A stretch of 7,336 bases of DNA from NCBI GenBank assembly GCA_035299065.1, contig DATGXI010000136.1, forward strand, positions 1-7,336, read 5' to 3'. The stretch is from DASPJQ01 sp035299065 (lineage in GTDB: Bacteria > Bacteroidota > Bacteroidia > Flavobacteriales_D > UBA2798). The notes under the pieces were generated by a model. It did no database searches. It had not been told where the DNA came from and saw only the letters and a list, made by a program, of their open reading frames with translations. A program made the position numbers and the translations under genes. Position 1 is the stretch's first letter, and each line of letters starts with the position of its first letter. Shown here piece by piece: positions 1 to 5,910 of the stretch.

Positions 1-1
1 T

Positions 2-262
2 CCGTTTTTGCAATACGCGCTTGCCCTTGAGCACGAAAAAAGCGAAGACATTCACAAGGCTGTTGGTGTTTTGGAATTACTGCGCCAGTACCATCCTGAT
101 TATTTGCCCACATATTATAAACTGGGAAAATTATACGAACTGTTATTGAACAACATTGCGGCCATTGCAGTGTATAAAATGGGAATTGAGCTTGCCGGGA
201 AAACGGGTGAGAAAAAAACATTGGCTGAGCTGAATGAAGCCGTGATGAACCTTGAGGATTAA
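2..262 (+). CDS. Small tetratricopeptide repeat (TPR) protein, 3' part
   Basis: The reading frame is open to the left edge of the window (codons for P-F precede the TTG at 8), so the gene almost certainly starts upstream; the TTG is not a credible start. The visible 86 residues form two TPR-like helical pairs about 34 residues apart. The first begins at FLQYALALEHEK and ends in a YHPDY turn. The second begins at PTYYKLGKLYELL and continues through the helix with AIAVYKMGIELA. The tail (LAELNEAVMNLED) matches my memory of a family of roughly 100-residue stand-alone TPR proteins common in Bacteroidota. TPRs mediate protein-protein contacts; the partner is unknown. No signal peptide or membrane segment is visible in the part seen. 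The gene converges on the next one across a 58-base gap that holds no clear terminator, only repeated TGATTA motifs. Confidence 0.75.
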   Translation, partial: PFLQYALALEHEKSEDIHKAVGVLELLRQYHPDYLPTYYKLGKLYELLLNNIAAIAVYKMGIELAGKTGEKKTLAELNEAVMNLED

Positions 263-320
263 TGCGCAGCCCACAAATTTACCCCGTGGAATATTTTGCC
301 GTTGATTAGTTCATGATTGA

Positions 321-1082
321 TTATTGCCCCAATTGATATTTGCCCTTTGCATCAACCGTGTAGGGGATCTCTTTTTTGTTTTTATCCCACCAGTTATACA
401 TTTTTTGAAGGTTATCCCAAAACGCAACGTGTTTTTTATAATCATCATTCATTTTATACACAAGCATATTTTCTGGCGTCATTTCAAAGGGAAAAAGATA
501 AACCGGAATTTTGTGGCCTGCATTTTTTGTTTCAACTGCCATGAGGTAAACCTCTTTAATAAGCTCATCGGTTAAAGGAATGCAGCCAACACTAACGCAA
601 TTGCCGTGAATATAAATGTCGTCACCCGGATTTTTTTTATCGCTCAACACCTTATCACTCTTATTTGGATAATTTACCTTGATGGATAAATGGTAGCTGC
701 TTTGCGGATTGTAGTTGCTTATTTCATACAAACCCTCGGGTACCTGTAGGTCGCCCTGCTTGCGTTTTGGCCCAAGCTCACCGCTTAGCACGCAAAAATC
801 ATAGCTCTTTAACAAACTATAACTTTTTTGTTTTGTGCCGCGAATGTAGACTTTGAGTTTTTTTTCGGCCTTAAATCCAACCAAAATCATGTGAAAGTTT
901 GCGTATACAAGTTTACGGGTGGTAAACAATGCTTTTATAATGCTTTCTTTCTCAGAATATGCGGCTTTTACACGGGCATGTTTTTTCTGTTCGTTCCTGA
1001 ACGATGACTGGGCTGGTATGGTCATTGCTATCAAAAATAAGCTTATAATTGGAATGAACCTTATAGAAAACGAATTGTACAT
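321..1082 (-). CDS. YafK/DpaA-like L,D-transpeptidase-fold (YkuD) enzyme, secreted
   Basis: A 253-residue protein. An N-terminal hydrophobic stretch (about residues 8-22, ending TIPAQSS) looks like a signal peptide, so it should act in the periplasm. The YkuD catalytic region is clear at 157-170: YIHGNCVSVGCIPL, with H159, S164, G166 and the likely nucleophile C167. Flanking blocks resemble E. coli YafK: SGELGPKRKQGDLQVPEGLYEI (from about 100), NPQSSYHLSI (125-134), and VYLFPFEMTPENM (194-206). E. coli YafK (DpaA/LdtF) releases Braun lipoprotein from peptidoglycan, whereas other YkuD enzymes form 3-3 crosslinks or attach proteins. Bacteroidota generally lack that lipoprotein, so the substrate here is open. 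The C-terminal 45 residues are lysine- and tryptophan-rich and match no motif I know. The ATG at 1082 is chosen because the signal peptide follows directly. The gene is divergent from the S41 peptidase gene across 152 bases. Confidence 0.85.
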   Translation of the reverse strand: MYNSFSIRFIPIISLFLIAMTIPAQSSFRNEQKKHARVKAAYSEKESIIKALFTTRKLVYANFHMILVGFKAEKKLKVYIRGTKQKSYSLLKSYDFCVLSGELGPKRKQGDLQVPEGLYEISNYNPQSSYHLSIKVNYPNKSDKVLSDKKNPGDDIYIHGNCVSVGCIPLTDELIKEVYLMAVETKNAGHKIPVYLFPFEMTPENMLVYKMNDDYKKHVAFWDNLQKMYNWWDKNKKEIPYTVDAKGKYQLGQ

Positions 1083-1109
1083 AGTAACGTATAAATTTTT
1101 AATTTACAG

Positions 1110-1123
1110 GCCCGGGTTCGGGC
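1110..1123. repeat. Small GC-rich hairpin (GCCCG-GGTT-CGGGC)
   Basis: A perfect 5-bp G/C stem closes a 4-base loop in an otherwise A/T-rich divergent intergenic region. In the rightward transcript a G-U pair (1109 with 1124) would add a sixth pair. It lies 28-41 bases upstream of the L,D-transpeptidase start and 31 bases left of the larger stem in the S41 peptidase leader. It is followed by TATTTTG rather than a clean T-run, so terminator function is doubtful. It could be an operator or leader structure; function unknown. Confidence 0.4.
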
Positions 1124-1153
1124 TATTTTGCTAATTTAAACATAAATTTTTTG

Positions 1154-1216
1154 AATATGAAATGGTCTCACGCATTTGCTTTAGCAGAATTGTATAACTG
1201 AGACGTGTTTCATATT
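1154..1216 (+). promoter_or_regulatory. Structured leader element upstream of the S41 peptidase gene
   Basis: A long inverted repeat. AATATGAAA (1154-1162) pairs with TTTCATATT (1208-1216), and GTCTCA (1165-1170) pairs with TGAGAC (1199-1204). Between these blocks T1163 and G1164 can form G-U wobbles with G1207 and T1206, leaving only G1205 bulged, so the sense RNA has a near-continuous 17-bp stem. The 28-base apical region can form a second small hairpin, TTTGC (1175-1179) with GCAGA (1184-1188) around a TTTA loop, again with one G-U pair. The opposite strand would have A-C mismatches at all these wobbles, which points to an RNA structure made in the direction of the peptidase gene. It ends 18 bases before that start codon, and the intervening bases are A/T rich and open. 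No known riboswitch class is recognised. Confidence 0.55.
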
Positions 1217-1234
1217 ATTTATTAAACACAAATT

Positions 1235-2848
1235 ATGAACGATATGAATAGAAGTGCTGCACGATTATTATTTGCCGGTATATTTTTAGTAAGCGCCATT
1301 ACGCAGGGCAAAGCACAAACACTTGACGCCAACTCAACCTACAGGAAATTTGAATACCTTATACGTATTATTTCTGATAACTATGTAGACTCGGTTTCAG
1401 AAAAAGAGCTGACTGAAAAAGCCATTACCACCATGCTTGAGGACCTGGATCCACATTCGGTTTACATTCCAAAAGAAGAGGTGGATGAAATGAACCGGGA
1501 CCTGCGTGGTAACTTTGATGGTATAGGCATACGTTTCCAGATTTACAAGGATACCATTATGGTCATAAATACACTGCCAGGCGGTCCAAGTGAAAAGCTG
1601 GGCATGATGGCCGGTGATAAAATTGTAGAAATTGACGGAAAGCAGGTAGCAGGCAATGGCATAAAAAACCAGGGTGTACGTGATAAGCTAATGGGCCCAC
1701 GCGGAACCAAGGTTGTAGTTAAAGTAACGCGCAAAGGACAAAAAGACCCTATTGAATATACTATTACACGCGATAAAATTCCAATTTTCAGCATGGATGC
1801 ATCGTATATGGTGACAAAAGACATTGCTTACATTAAACTGAATAATTTTAGCGCTACCACCATGAGCGAATTTTTTGTGGCCATGGACTCCCTTAAAAAA
1901 GTAGGCATGAAGAGCCTGATTTTGGATTTGCAAGGCAATGGTGGAGGTTATTTAAGTACAGCCGAAGCTTTGTGCGATGAGTTTATAAGCGGTGAAAAAT
2001 TATTGGTGTATACAAAGGGCAGAACCTATCCGCGTAAAGACACGTACGCCAGTGTAACCGGTAAGTTTGAAAAAGGAAAACTGGTGGTTTTGGTTGACGA
2101 AAGCTCGGCAAGTGCCAGTGAAATTGTTACCGGTGCCGTGCAGGATTGGGACAGGGCCATGGTTGTTGGACGCAGAAGCTTTGGTAAAGGACTGGTGCAA
2201 AAACCATGGAATTTACCTGACGGTTCACAAATACGTTTAACCACGCAAAGGTATTATACGCCAAGTGGACGCTGTATACAAAAATCATATGCTGACGGGG
2301 TGGATGAATACCGCAAGGAGAAGATTGAGCGTTATACACACGGTGAGTTTTATTCAAAGGACAGCATTAAAGTACCTGACTCGTTAAAATTCTATACGCA
2401 AATAAATCACCGTCTGGTTTATGGTGGTGGTGGCATTATTCCCGATGTATTTGTGCCGGTTGATACAAGCGAAAATTCAACCTACTTTGCGCAATTGTGG
2501 CGTAAAGGTGTGTTCAATAATTTTTGCCTTGAGTATGTGGACAAAAACCGCAACGAGTTAAAAAAACAGTATCCTGACTTTGAAACCTTCAAAAAGAAAT
2601 TTGTGGTTGATAAGAAATTTACCGATGAATTTGTGGCGTTTGGTGAAAAAGAAGGGGTGAAGTTTAACGAAGCCGATTACAAAACATCAAAGAATTTAAT
2701 TGATGTACGTTTGCGCGCTACAATTGCACAAAATATTTGGGACTACAAAGCATTTTACCCGATTATAAATGAATTGAACGACTCGTTGACAAAAGCCATT
2801 GAGGTAATTAACGGTAATCAGTTTAAGGAATTGAAAATTGTGTATTAG
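1235..2848 (+). CDS. S41 family C-terminal processing peptidase (CtpA/Prc-like), PDZ-containing
   Basis: A 537-residue exported serine protease. An N-terminal signal peptide (hydrophobic about 10-23, probable cleavage after GKA at 25-27) sends it to the periplasm. A helical N-domain (about 35-85, with LEDLDPHSVYIP) is followed by a PDZ domain (about 90-170, with GIGIRF and PGGPSEKLGMMAGDKIVEIDGK), which captures substrate C-termini. The protease core runs about 195-345, with DLQGNGGGYL at 231-240. The catalytic serine is S293 in SSASASE and the catalytic lysine is K318 in SFGKGLVQ; the 25-residue spacing equals that of E. coli Prc (S452/K477). A C-terminal extension of about 190 residues contains GGGGIIPDV (397-405). 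The family trims or degrades periplasmic proteins, including peptidoglycan hydrolases in other bacteria. The ATG at 1235 is used; M4 (1244) would also leave an intact signal peptide. The divergent neighbour is a peptidoglycan-acting enzyme, so a shared envelope role is plausible but inferred. Confidence 0.93.
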   Translation: MNDMNRSAARLLFAGIFLVSAITQGKAQTLDANSTYRKFEYLIRIISDNYVDSVSEKELTEKAITTMLEDLDPHSVYIPKEEVDEMNRDLRGNFDGIGIRFQIYKDTIMVINTLPGGPSEKLGMMAGDKIVEIDGKQVAGNGIKNQGVRDKLMGPRGTKVVVKVTRKGQKDPIEYTITRDKIPIFSMDASYMVTKDIAYIKLNNFSATTMSEFFVAMDSLKKVGMKSLILDLQGNGGGYLSTAEALCDEFISGEKLLVYTKGRTYPRKDTYASVTGKFEKGKLVVLVDESSASASEIVTGAVQDWDRAMVVGRRSFGKGLVQKPWNLPDGSQIRLTTQRYYTPSGRCIQKSYADGVDEYRKEKIERYTHGEFYSKDSIKVPDSLKFYTQINHRLVYGGGGIIPDVFVPVDTSENSTYFAQLWRKGVFNNFCLEYVDKNRNELKKQYPDFETFKKKFVVDKKFTDEFVAFGEKEGVKFNEADYKTSKNLIDVRLRATIAQNIWDYKAFYPIINELNDSLTKAIEVINGNQFKELKIVY

Positions 2849-2853
2849 TAAAA

Positions 2854-2874
2854 GTACAGAGTACAGAGTACAAA
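2854..2874. repeat. 7-bp tandem repeat (GTACAGA x3)
   Basis: Three contiguous copies of a 7-bp unit, GTACAGA, GTACAGA and GTACAAA, begin 5 bases after the S41 peptidase stop codon. The last copy differs by one base. The period equals that of the two tracts found before the Ppx/GppA and response-regulator genes, although the unit sequence differs. GTAC is self-complementary, but the copies are too close for a normal hairpin. Function unknown. Confidence 0.7.
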
Positions 2875-3059
2875 GATAAGGGACTATTGGGGCCATGGCT
2901 TTTTAGATGTGTCGAAACCGTTTTAAGCGTGCGATGGAAGAATAAAATCAAAGGTTAACTTCTTTTTTGATGCCAGGTAATGAAATTTTGGGTAGAGGTA
3001 TTTTAAGGGTATGTTAAACCTAAGATATTTCTCTATCTATATTTCTTTATTTAAAATCC

Positions 3060-3142
3060 CCTGTGTTTTTCTATGCGGTGCCACAGGCAACCCTATGTAT
3101 TCTTTAATCGCCTGTTACTATGTTTCTATGTGTTCTATGTGG
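3060..3142. repeat. Degenerate CTATG-rich repeat region with alternative pairings
   Basis: CTATG occurs five times between 3071 and 3139. The last three copies form a near-tandem array of 8-9 bp units: CTATGTTT, CTATGTGTT and CTATGTGG (3118-3142). Two larger related segments are visible: CCTGTG...CTATGcGGTG (3060-3080) and the array ending CTATGTGGT (to 3143). The central CACAGGC (3082-3088) can pair leftward with CCTGTG (3060-3065) or rightward through ACAGGC (3083-3088) with GCCTGT (3110-3115), but not both. From memory, sequences like this (reverse complement ACCACATAGAACACATAG) recur between genes in many bacterial genomes. Nothing here shows a function. Confidence 0.55.
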
Positions 3143-3166
3143 TAGAGAACATCAGCCTGGTATTTG

Positions 3167-3679
3167 TCAGAACGGCCATTTCCCCTTTAACTTAAGAATC
3201 TGCGTAATTACATCCCTTACACAACCCTGGCCACCATTGTATGGTGAAATGTATTCGCATAATTTTTTAATTTCATCAGCCGCATCATTGGGACAAGCGG
3301 CCAGGCCGGCAACTTTTAAGGGTTCACAATCCGGAATATCATCACCCATATATAAAATTTCTTCGTTTTTAAGGTTTTTGTCTTTTTTATAGTGCTCGTA
3401 AATCTCCAGTTTGTTTTTTGAAGCCCGCAGGAAAACGTCATTTACACCAAGGTATTTCATGCGTTCAACCACCACCTCGTTATTGCCACCGGTTATTACG
3501 GCAATGTTAAGCCCGTTTTTTACAGCATACTCAATGGCAAAACTGTCACGCACGTGCATGGTGCGTACAAATTCTTTTGGAGGAAGAAGAAAAACGGTTC
3601 CGTCAGTTAATACACCGTCAAAATCCAGTATAATGGTGGTTATGTGCTTTAATTTTTCTTTATAGGAGATGTTATTCAT
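3167..3679 (-). CDS. kdsC: 3-deoxy-D-manno-octulosonate 8-phosphate phosphatase (KdsC), HAD superfamily
   Basis: A 170-residue cytoplasmic HAD phosphatase of the usual KdsC length, without a cap domain. Motif I is DFDGVLTDG (19-27), with D19 the likely nucleophile and D21 the likely acid/base. Motif II is ITGG (62-65, T63). The motif III lysine is probably K90 in RASKNKLEIYEHY. Motif IV is GDDIPD (112-117), which binds Mg2+. The C-terminal NGGQGCVRDVI (148-158) is typical of KdsC. It hydrolyses Kdo-8-phosphate to Kdo and phosphate before CMP activation for LPS inner-core synthesis. KdsC proteins normally form tetramers. No other Kdo gene is adjacent. The ATG at 3679 is followed at once by the conserved N-terminus, and no Shine-Dalgarno sequence precedes it. 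Some databases call close relatives 'phenylphosphate carboxylase subunit delta', which is unlikely here. Confidence 0.92.
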   Translation of the reverse strand: MNNISYKEKLKHITTIILDFDGVLTDGTVFLLPPKEFVRTMHVRDSFAIEYAVKNGLNIAVITGGNNEVVVERMKYLGVNDVFLRASKNKLEIYEHYKKDKNLKNEEILYMGDDIPDCEPLKVAGLAACPNDAADEIKKLCEYISPYNGGQGCVRDVITQILKLKGKWPF

Positions 3680-3973
3680 GAAGGAAAGGTAAGCAGAATT
3701 GGTTTAATGTTTAAGGATTAAAGTTCAGGCCATGCGCTTTTATGAGCTGAAAGGTTGCCGTGTGGATTTACGGGTTTACCTTCTTTTTACGCAAAATGGC
3801 TTGAACAGGAATTTAGTAACTTTTAGTTATGGTTGACCTCAAACCGTAACGTGAAGCCTTAAACTTCAAAGCCCGCATACAGTAAGCTTTCCATAGTACT
3901 CCTGTTAAAAACTCTGTCCAAAATTCTGTTTTCTCACGTCTCACATCTCACATCTCATATCTATCTTCACCCC
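3680..3973. other. Divergent intergenic region between kdsC and the Ppx/GppA gene
   Basis: These 294 bases should contain the promoters of both flanking genes, but I find no exact TAnnTTTG element for either. The nearest sequence for the rightward gene is TAACTTTT at 3817-3824 (7 of 8), whose only nearby upstream TTG (3801) is too close. An A/T inverted repeat (TTTAAT 3703-3708 with ATTAAA 3717-3722) and a small GAAG/CTTC dyad (3853-3867) are present. Close to the right gene a 10-base direct repeat occurs 12 bases apart (AAAACTCTGT at 3908 and AAAATTCTGT at 3920), directly followed by the 7-bp tract at 3932. No ORF is supported. Confidence 0.5.
3932..3959. repeat. 7-bp tandem repeat before the Ppx/GppA gene (TCTCACA-like x4)
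   Basis: Four contiguous 7-bp units, TCTCACG, TCTCACA, TCTCACA and TCTCATA, are followed by a partial fifth (TCTAT). The tract ends 14 bases before the Ppx/GppA ATG. The unit resembles that of the tract before the response-regulator gene (TCTCAAA). It occupies the place where a leader or ribosome-binding region would lie, so it is probably transcribed. The pyrimidine-rich strand is the sense strand and contains no Shine-Dalgarno sequence. Confidence 0.75.
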
Positions 3974-4855
3974 ATGATTTACGGGGCCATTGATATAGGA
4001 TCAAATGCAGGGCGGTTGCTTATAGGCAATACAGTTGAAAATGGTAAGGATGTGAAAGTGAGAAAGATTTTGCTTACCCGCGTGCCTTTGCGCCTTGGTG
4101 AAGATGTGTTTACCGATAAGAAAATTGGAAAAGAACGCCTCAAGAAACTAATCAAGACCATTAAAGCCTACAAAAACTTAATGGAGGTTTACGAGGTTTC
4201 ATATTACAAAGCCGTTGCTACCAGCGCCATGCGCGAAGCTGAAAACCGCAAGGAAGTAATTAAAGAAGTGAAAGCTGAAACAGGTATTGAGCTGGAAGTG
4301 ATAGACGGGGAAACAGAAGCTGAAATTATTTTCTCAAACTTTTTTACCCAAAAATTAGACAAAAACAAGAACTACCTGTATATTGATGTGGGTGGTGGAT
4401 CAACCGAAGTTTCACTGCTGAAGAATGGCGAAAAAATAGCCTCGCGTTCATTTAAAATTGGTACCATACGCATGTTGAAAAACAAGGTGGCCGATGAAAA
4501 ATGGATTGATATGAAGGACTGGTTAAGGGACCTTGGCGTAAAAGACAACCTTGTTGCCATAGGTACCGGTGGAAACATTAACCGCATTTTGAAAATGCAC
4601 AAAAGCGAATCCAATACCATTACGTATCCTGAAATTAAAAAAATACAGGCATATATTGCCTCGTATTCGTTGGAGGACCGTGTAAATGTGCTGGGTTTAC
4701 GCCCTGACCGTGCCGATGTGATTTTACCTGCAAGTGATATTTACCTGGCTATTATGAAATATGCAGGTGTGAATGAAATGCTGATACCTAAAATTGGGTT
4801 AACAGATGGATTGATTTACAGCCTGCACATGGAAACCATGGCAGAAAAAAAATGA
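3974..4855 (+). CDS. Ppx/GppA family phosphatase (exopolyphosphatase or pppGpp phosphohydrolase), short form
   Basis: A 293-residue cytoplasmic protein of the sugar kinase/Hsp70/actin-fold Ppx/GppA family. The first phosphate-binding loop is AIDIGSNAGRLL (5-16). Next come ATSAMREAENR (82-92), IDGETEAEIIF (110-120) holding the expected catalytic glutamate (E113 or E115), the second phosphate loop DVGGGSTEVS (138-147), and AIGTGGNINRI (195-205). It ends with GLTDGLIYSLH (275-285). It has only the two-lobed catalytic core and lacks the C-terminal HD-like region of the roughly 500-residue E. coli enzymes; short forms are usual in this phylum. Substrates in the family are inorganic polyphosphate and pppGpp, and sequence alone does not decide between them. 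No polyphosphate kinase gene is next to it. The ATG at 3974 begins directly at the conserved N-terminal strand. The last codons (E-K-K) form part of an A8 run, and the stop codon directly abuts the stop of the convergent next gene. Confidence 0.9.
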   Translation: MIYGAIDIGSNAGRLLIGNTVENGKDVKVRKILLTRVPLRLGEDVFTDKKIGKERLKKLIKTIKAYKNLMEVYEVSYYKAVATSAMREAENRKEVIKEVKAETGIELEVIDGETEAEIIFSNFFTQKLDKNKNYLYIDVGGGSTEVSLLKNGEKIASRSFKIGTIRMLKNKVADEKWIDMKDWLRDLGVKDNLVAIGTGGNINRILKMHKSESNTITYPEIKKIQAYIASYSLEDRVNVLGLRPDRADVILPASDIYLAIMKYAGVNEMLIPKIGLTDGLIYSLHMETMAEKK

Positions 4856-4868
4856 TTATTTTTTTTTC
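4844..4868. terminator. Possible bidirectional A/T hairpin across two abutting stop codons
   Basis: G plus A8 (4844-4852) faces T9 plus C (4859-4868) around TGATTA, which contains TGA of the Ppx/GppA gene (4853-4855) and, on the other strand, TAA of the convergent gene (4856-4858). A stem of nine or ten A-T pairs closed by G-C, with one bulged T and a 4-base loop, can form on either strand, and each direction ends in a T-run. The stem is almost pure A/T, hence weak. It is the only terminator-like element between two genes with no space between them. Confidence 0.35.
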
Positions 4869-5893
4869 ATCTTAACTGTTCGCATGGTTTTGTTCCATAA
4901 ATCCCTGTATTTTGCCGCCTCATGCGTGCACATTCCCGTGAAATAAACTGTATAACCCTCAGTTTTCAATGCGCCAAAAACCATATTGAGTAAAATGCCG
5001 TTTGCTTTGGATGTGCCTTCTAATTCTTGTGTTTCTATTACAAAACCATTGCTTTTGAATTTATTTTTTTTCAATTCTTTAAAGTCTATTGTGCTTCCGT
5101 ATAGCTGCTTATTCGTTTCAATTATTTCGTCAATTGAGTATTCTTTATCATCAATTTCCATAAGCTGAAATTTAGCTGCAGTTGAATATATGCCGAGTAG
5201 ATAATTTTTACGGTCGGTGTATAAAAGCATTTTGGTGCCCAGACGTTGCGGATAAAAATGGGTTAAAGAAGTGTCAACTGTTACTTTAAGCTCTGAGCCT
5301 GGATCAAATTCATTAACATTTTTAAAGCAAATGGATTGAATAAATTCTGTCATTTCAGCTTTTGAAACACTATCGGTTAGGTCATAAGAAAGCTGTATTA
5401 AAAAATCGGACGTGGTGCTACCTGTAAGTAAAAATCCGGTAGCAAATCCGAATTTTGGATCGTATGATTCAATGAGAAAAGAGTTGACACCATTAATTGA
5501 AATTTCCCTGGTAAGTGGCTTTTTTCCGTCAATTCGTGCAGCTCCCCTTGTAAGCGAATCAATAAAAAAATCACGTTTAAATATTTTTGGAAACTCAATA
5601 AATTTCACAAACCGGTTTTTTCTTTTTTTAAACACATTTCCCTCATCGATATAGGAGTCAGGTAAGGTAAAATAAATGGAACTGCCCTTTAATTGACGCA
5701 AATTGTCTGAACAACCATTTCCAACCACTGTTTCGAGCGAACTGACAATAGGCTTATGGATATTGGGGTCAAATTTCAGTGATGAATAAAGAAGATTACC
5801 TGGAGGAGGAGGAGGTGGCGGAGGAGGTGGGAATTCCTGTGCAAAACAATTGGCCGCCAGGACAAACAGCAATACCAGTAACTTGAATTTCAT
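4856..5893 (-). CDS. Secreted orphan protein with N-terminal polyproline tract
   Basis: I do not recognise this 345-residue protein. It opens with a clear signal peptide (MKFKLLVLLFVLAANCFA, probable cleavage after A18). C16 follows N15, which is not a normal lipobox, so a lipoprotein is unlikely. The predicted mature chain starts Q-E-F and then has ten prolines (22-31). The rest is a probably globular alternation of beta-type segments (SSIYFTLPDSYIDEG, NSFLIESYD, FATGFLLTG, DFLIQLSYDL, FVIETQELEGTSKANGI, YTVYFTGMCT) without transmembrane helices. Three cysteines lie in the mature part (C61, C189, C322). The C-terminus is lysine rich (KMKKK). The start at 5893 is preferred over an in-frame ATG at 5929 because the signal peptide begins there and the predicted promoter -7 element (5911-5918) lies downstream of 5929. 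The gene is divergent from the response regulator and convergent, with zero spacing, on the Ppx/GppA gene. Confidence 0.75.
   Translation of the reverse strand: MKFKLLVLLFVLAANCFAQEFPPPPPPPPPPGNLLYSSLKFDPNIHKPIVSSLETVVGNGCSDNLRQLKGSSIYFTLPDSYIDEGNVFKKRKNRFVKFIEFPKIFKRDFFIDSLTRGAARIDGKKPLTREISINGVNSFLIESYDPKFGFATGFLLTGSTTSDFLIQLSYDLTDSVSKAEMTEFIQSICFKNVNEFDPGSELKVTVDTSLTHFYPQRLGTKMLLYTDRKNYLLGIYSTAAKFQLMEIDDKEYSIDEIIETNKQLYGSTIDFKELKKNKFKSNGFVIETQELEGTSKANGILLNMVFGALKTEGYTVYFTGMCTHEAAKYRDLWNKTMRTVKMKKK
5801..5830 (-). repeat. Ten-codon proline run (CCN)10 in the orphan gene
   Basis: Ten consecutive proline codons use a mixture of CCT (6), CCA (3) and CCG (1), so this is not a pure microsatellite. 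Length change by slippage would stay in frame. Runs of this length normally need elongation factor P for efficient translation. Confidence 0.85.
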
Positions 5894-5910
5894 TGTGTAA
5901 TGGTTTGGGT

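Larger units (their letters stand above)
2849..3166. other. Convergent intergenic region, no gene seen
   Basis: This 318-base gap separates the ends of the S41 peptidase gene and kdsC. I see no credible ORF on either strand; the reading frame that enters it from 3120 is an antisense shadow of kdsC. It contains a 7-bp tandem tract near the left end (2854-2874), a weak A/T inverted repeat (ATCAAA at 2947-2952 with TTTGAT at 2966-2971) and a degenerate CTATG-rich repeat region on the right (3060-3142). No convincing intrinsic terminator with a strong stem and T-run is visible for either gene. Confidence 0.6.

Noticed and set aside
8..10. TTG at 8 as the start of the TPR gene
   Set aside because: The frame is open to the left edge and preceding codons fit the family; the gene is better read as truncated by the window.
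317..575. Plus-strand ORFs covering the 3' half of the L,D-transpeptidase gene
   Set aside because: Antisense shadows; the minus strand carries the conserved YkuD motifs.
2026..2357. Minus-strand ORFs inside the S41 peptidase gene and similar antisense frames in other genes
   Set aside because: They overlap strongly conserved coding sequence, show no family features and have no start context of their own.
2892..2904. GCCATGGC followed by TTTTT as a terminator of the S41 peptidase gene
   Set aside because: The palindrome has no room for a loop, so the usable stem is about three pairs at most.
2947..2971. ATCAAA/TTTGAT inverted repeat as a terminator
   Set aside because: Only six mostly A-T pairs with a 13-base loop and no following T-run; too weak to call.
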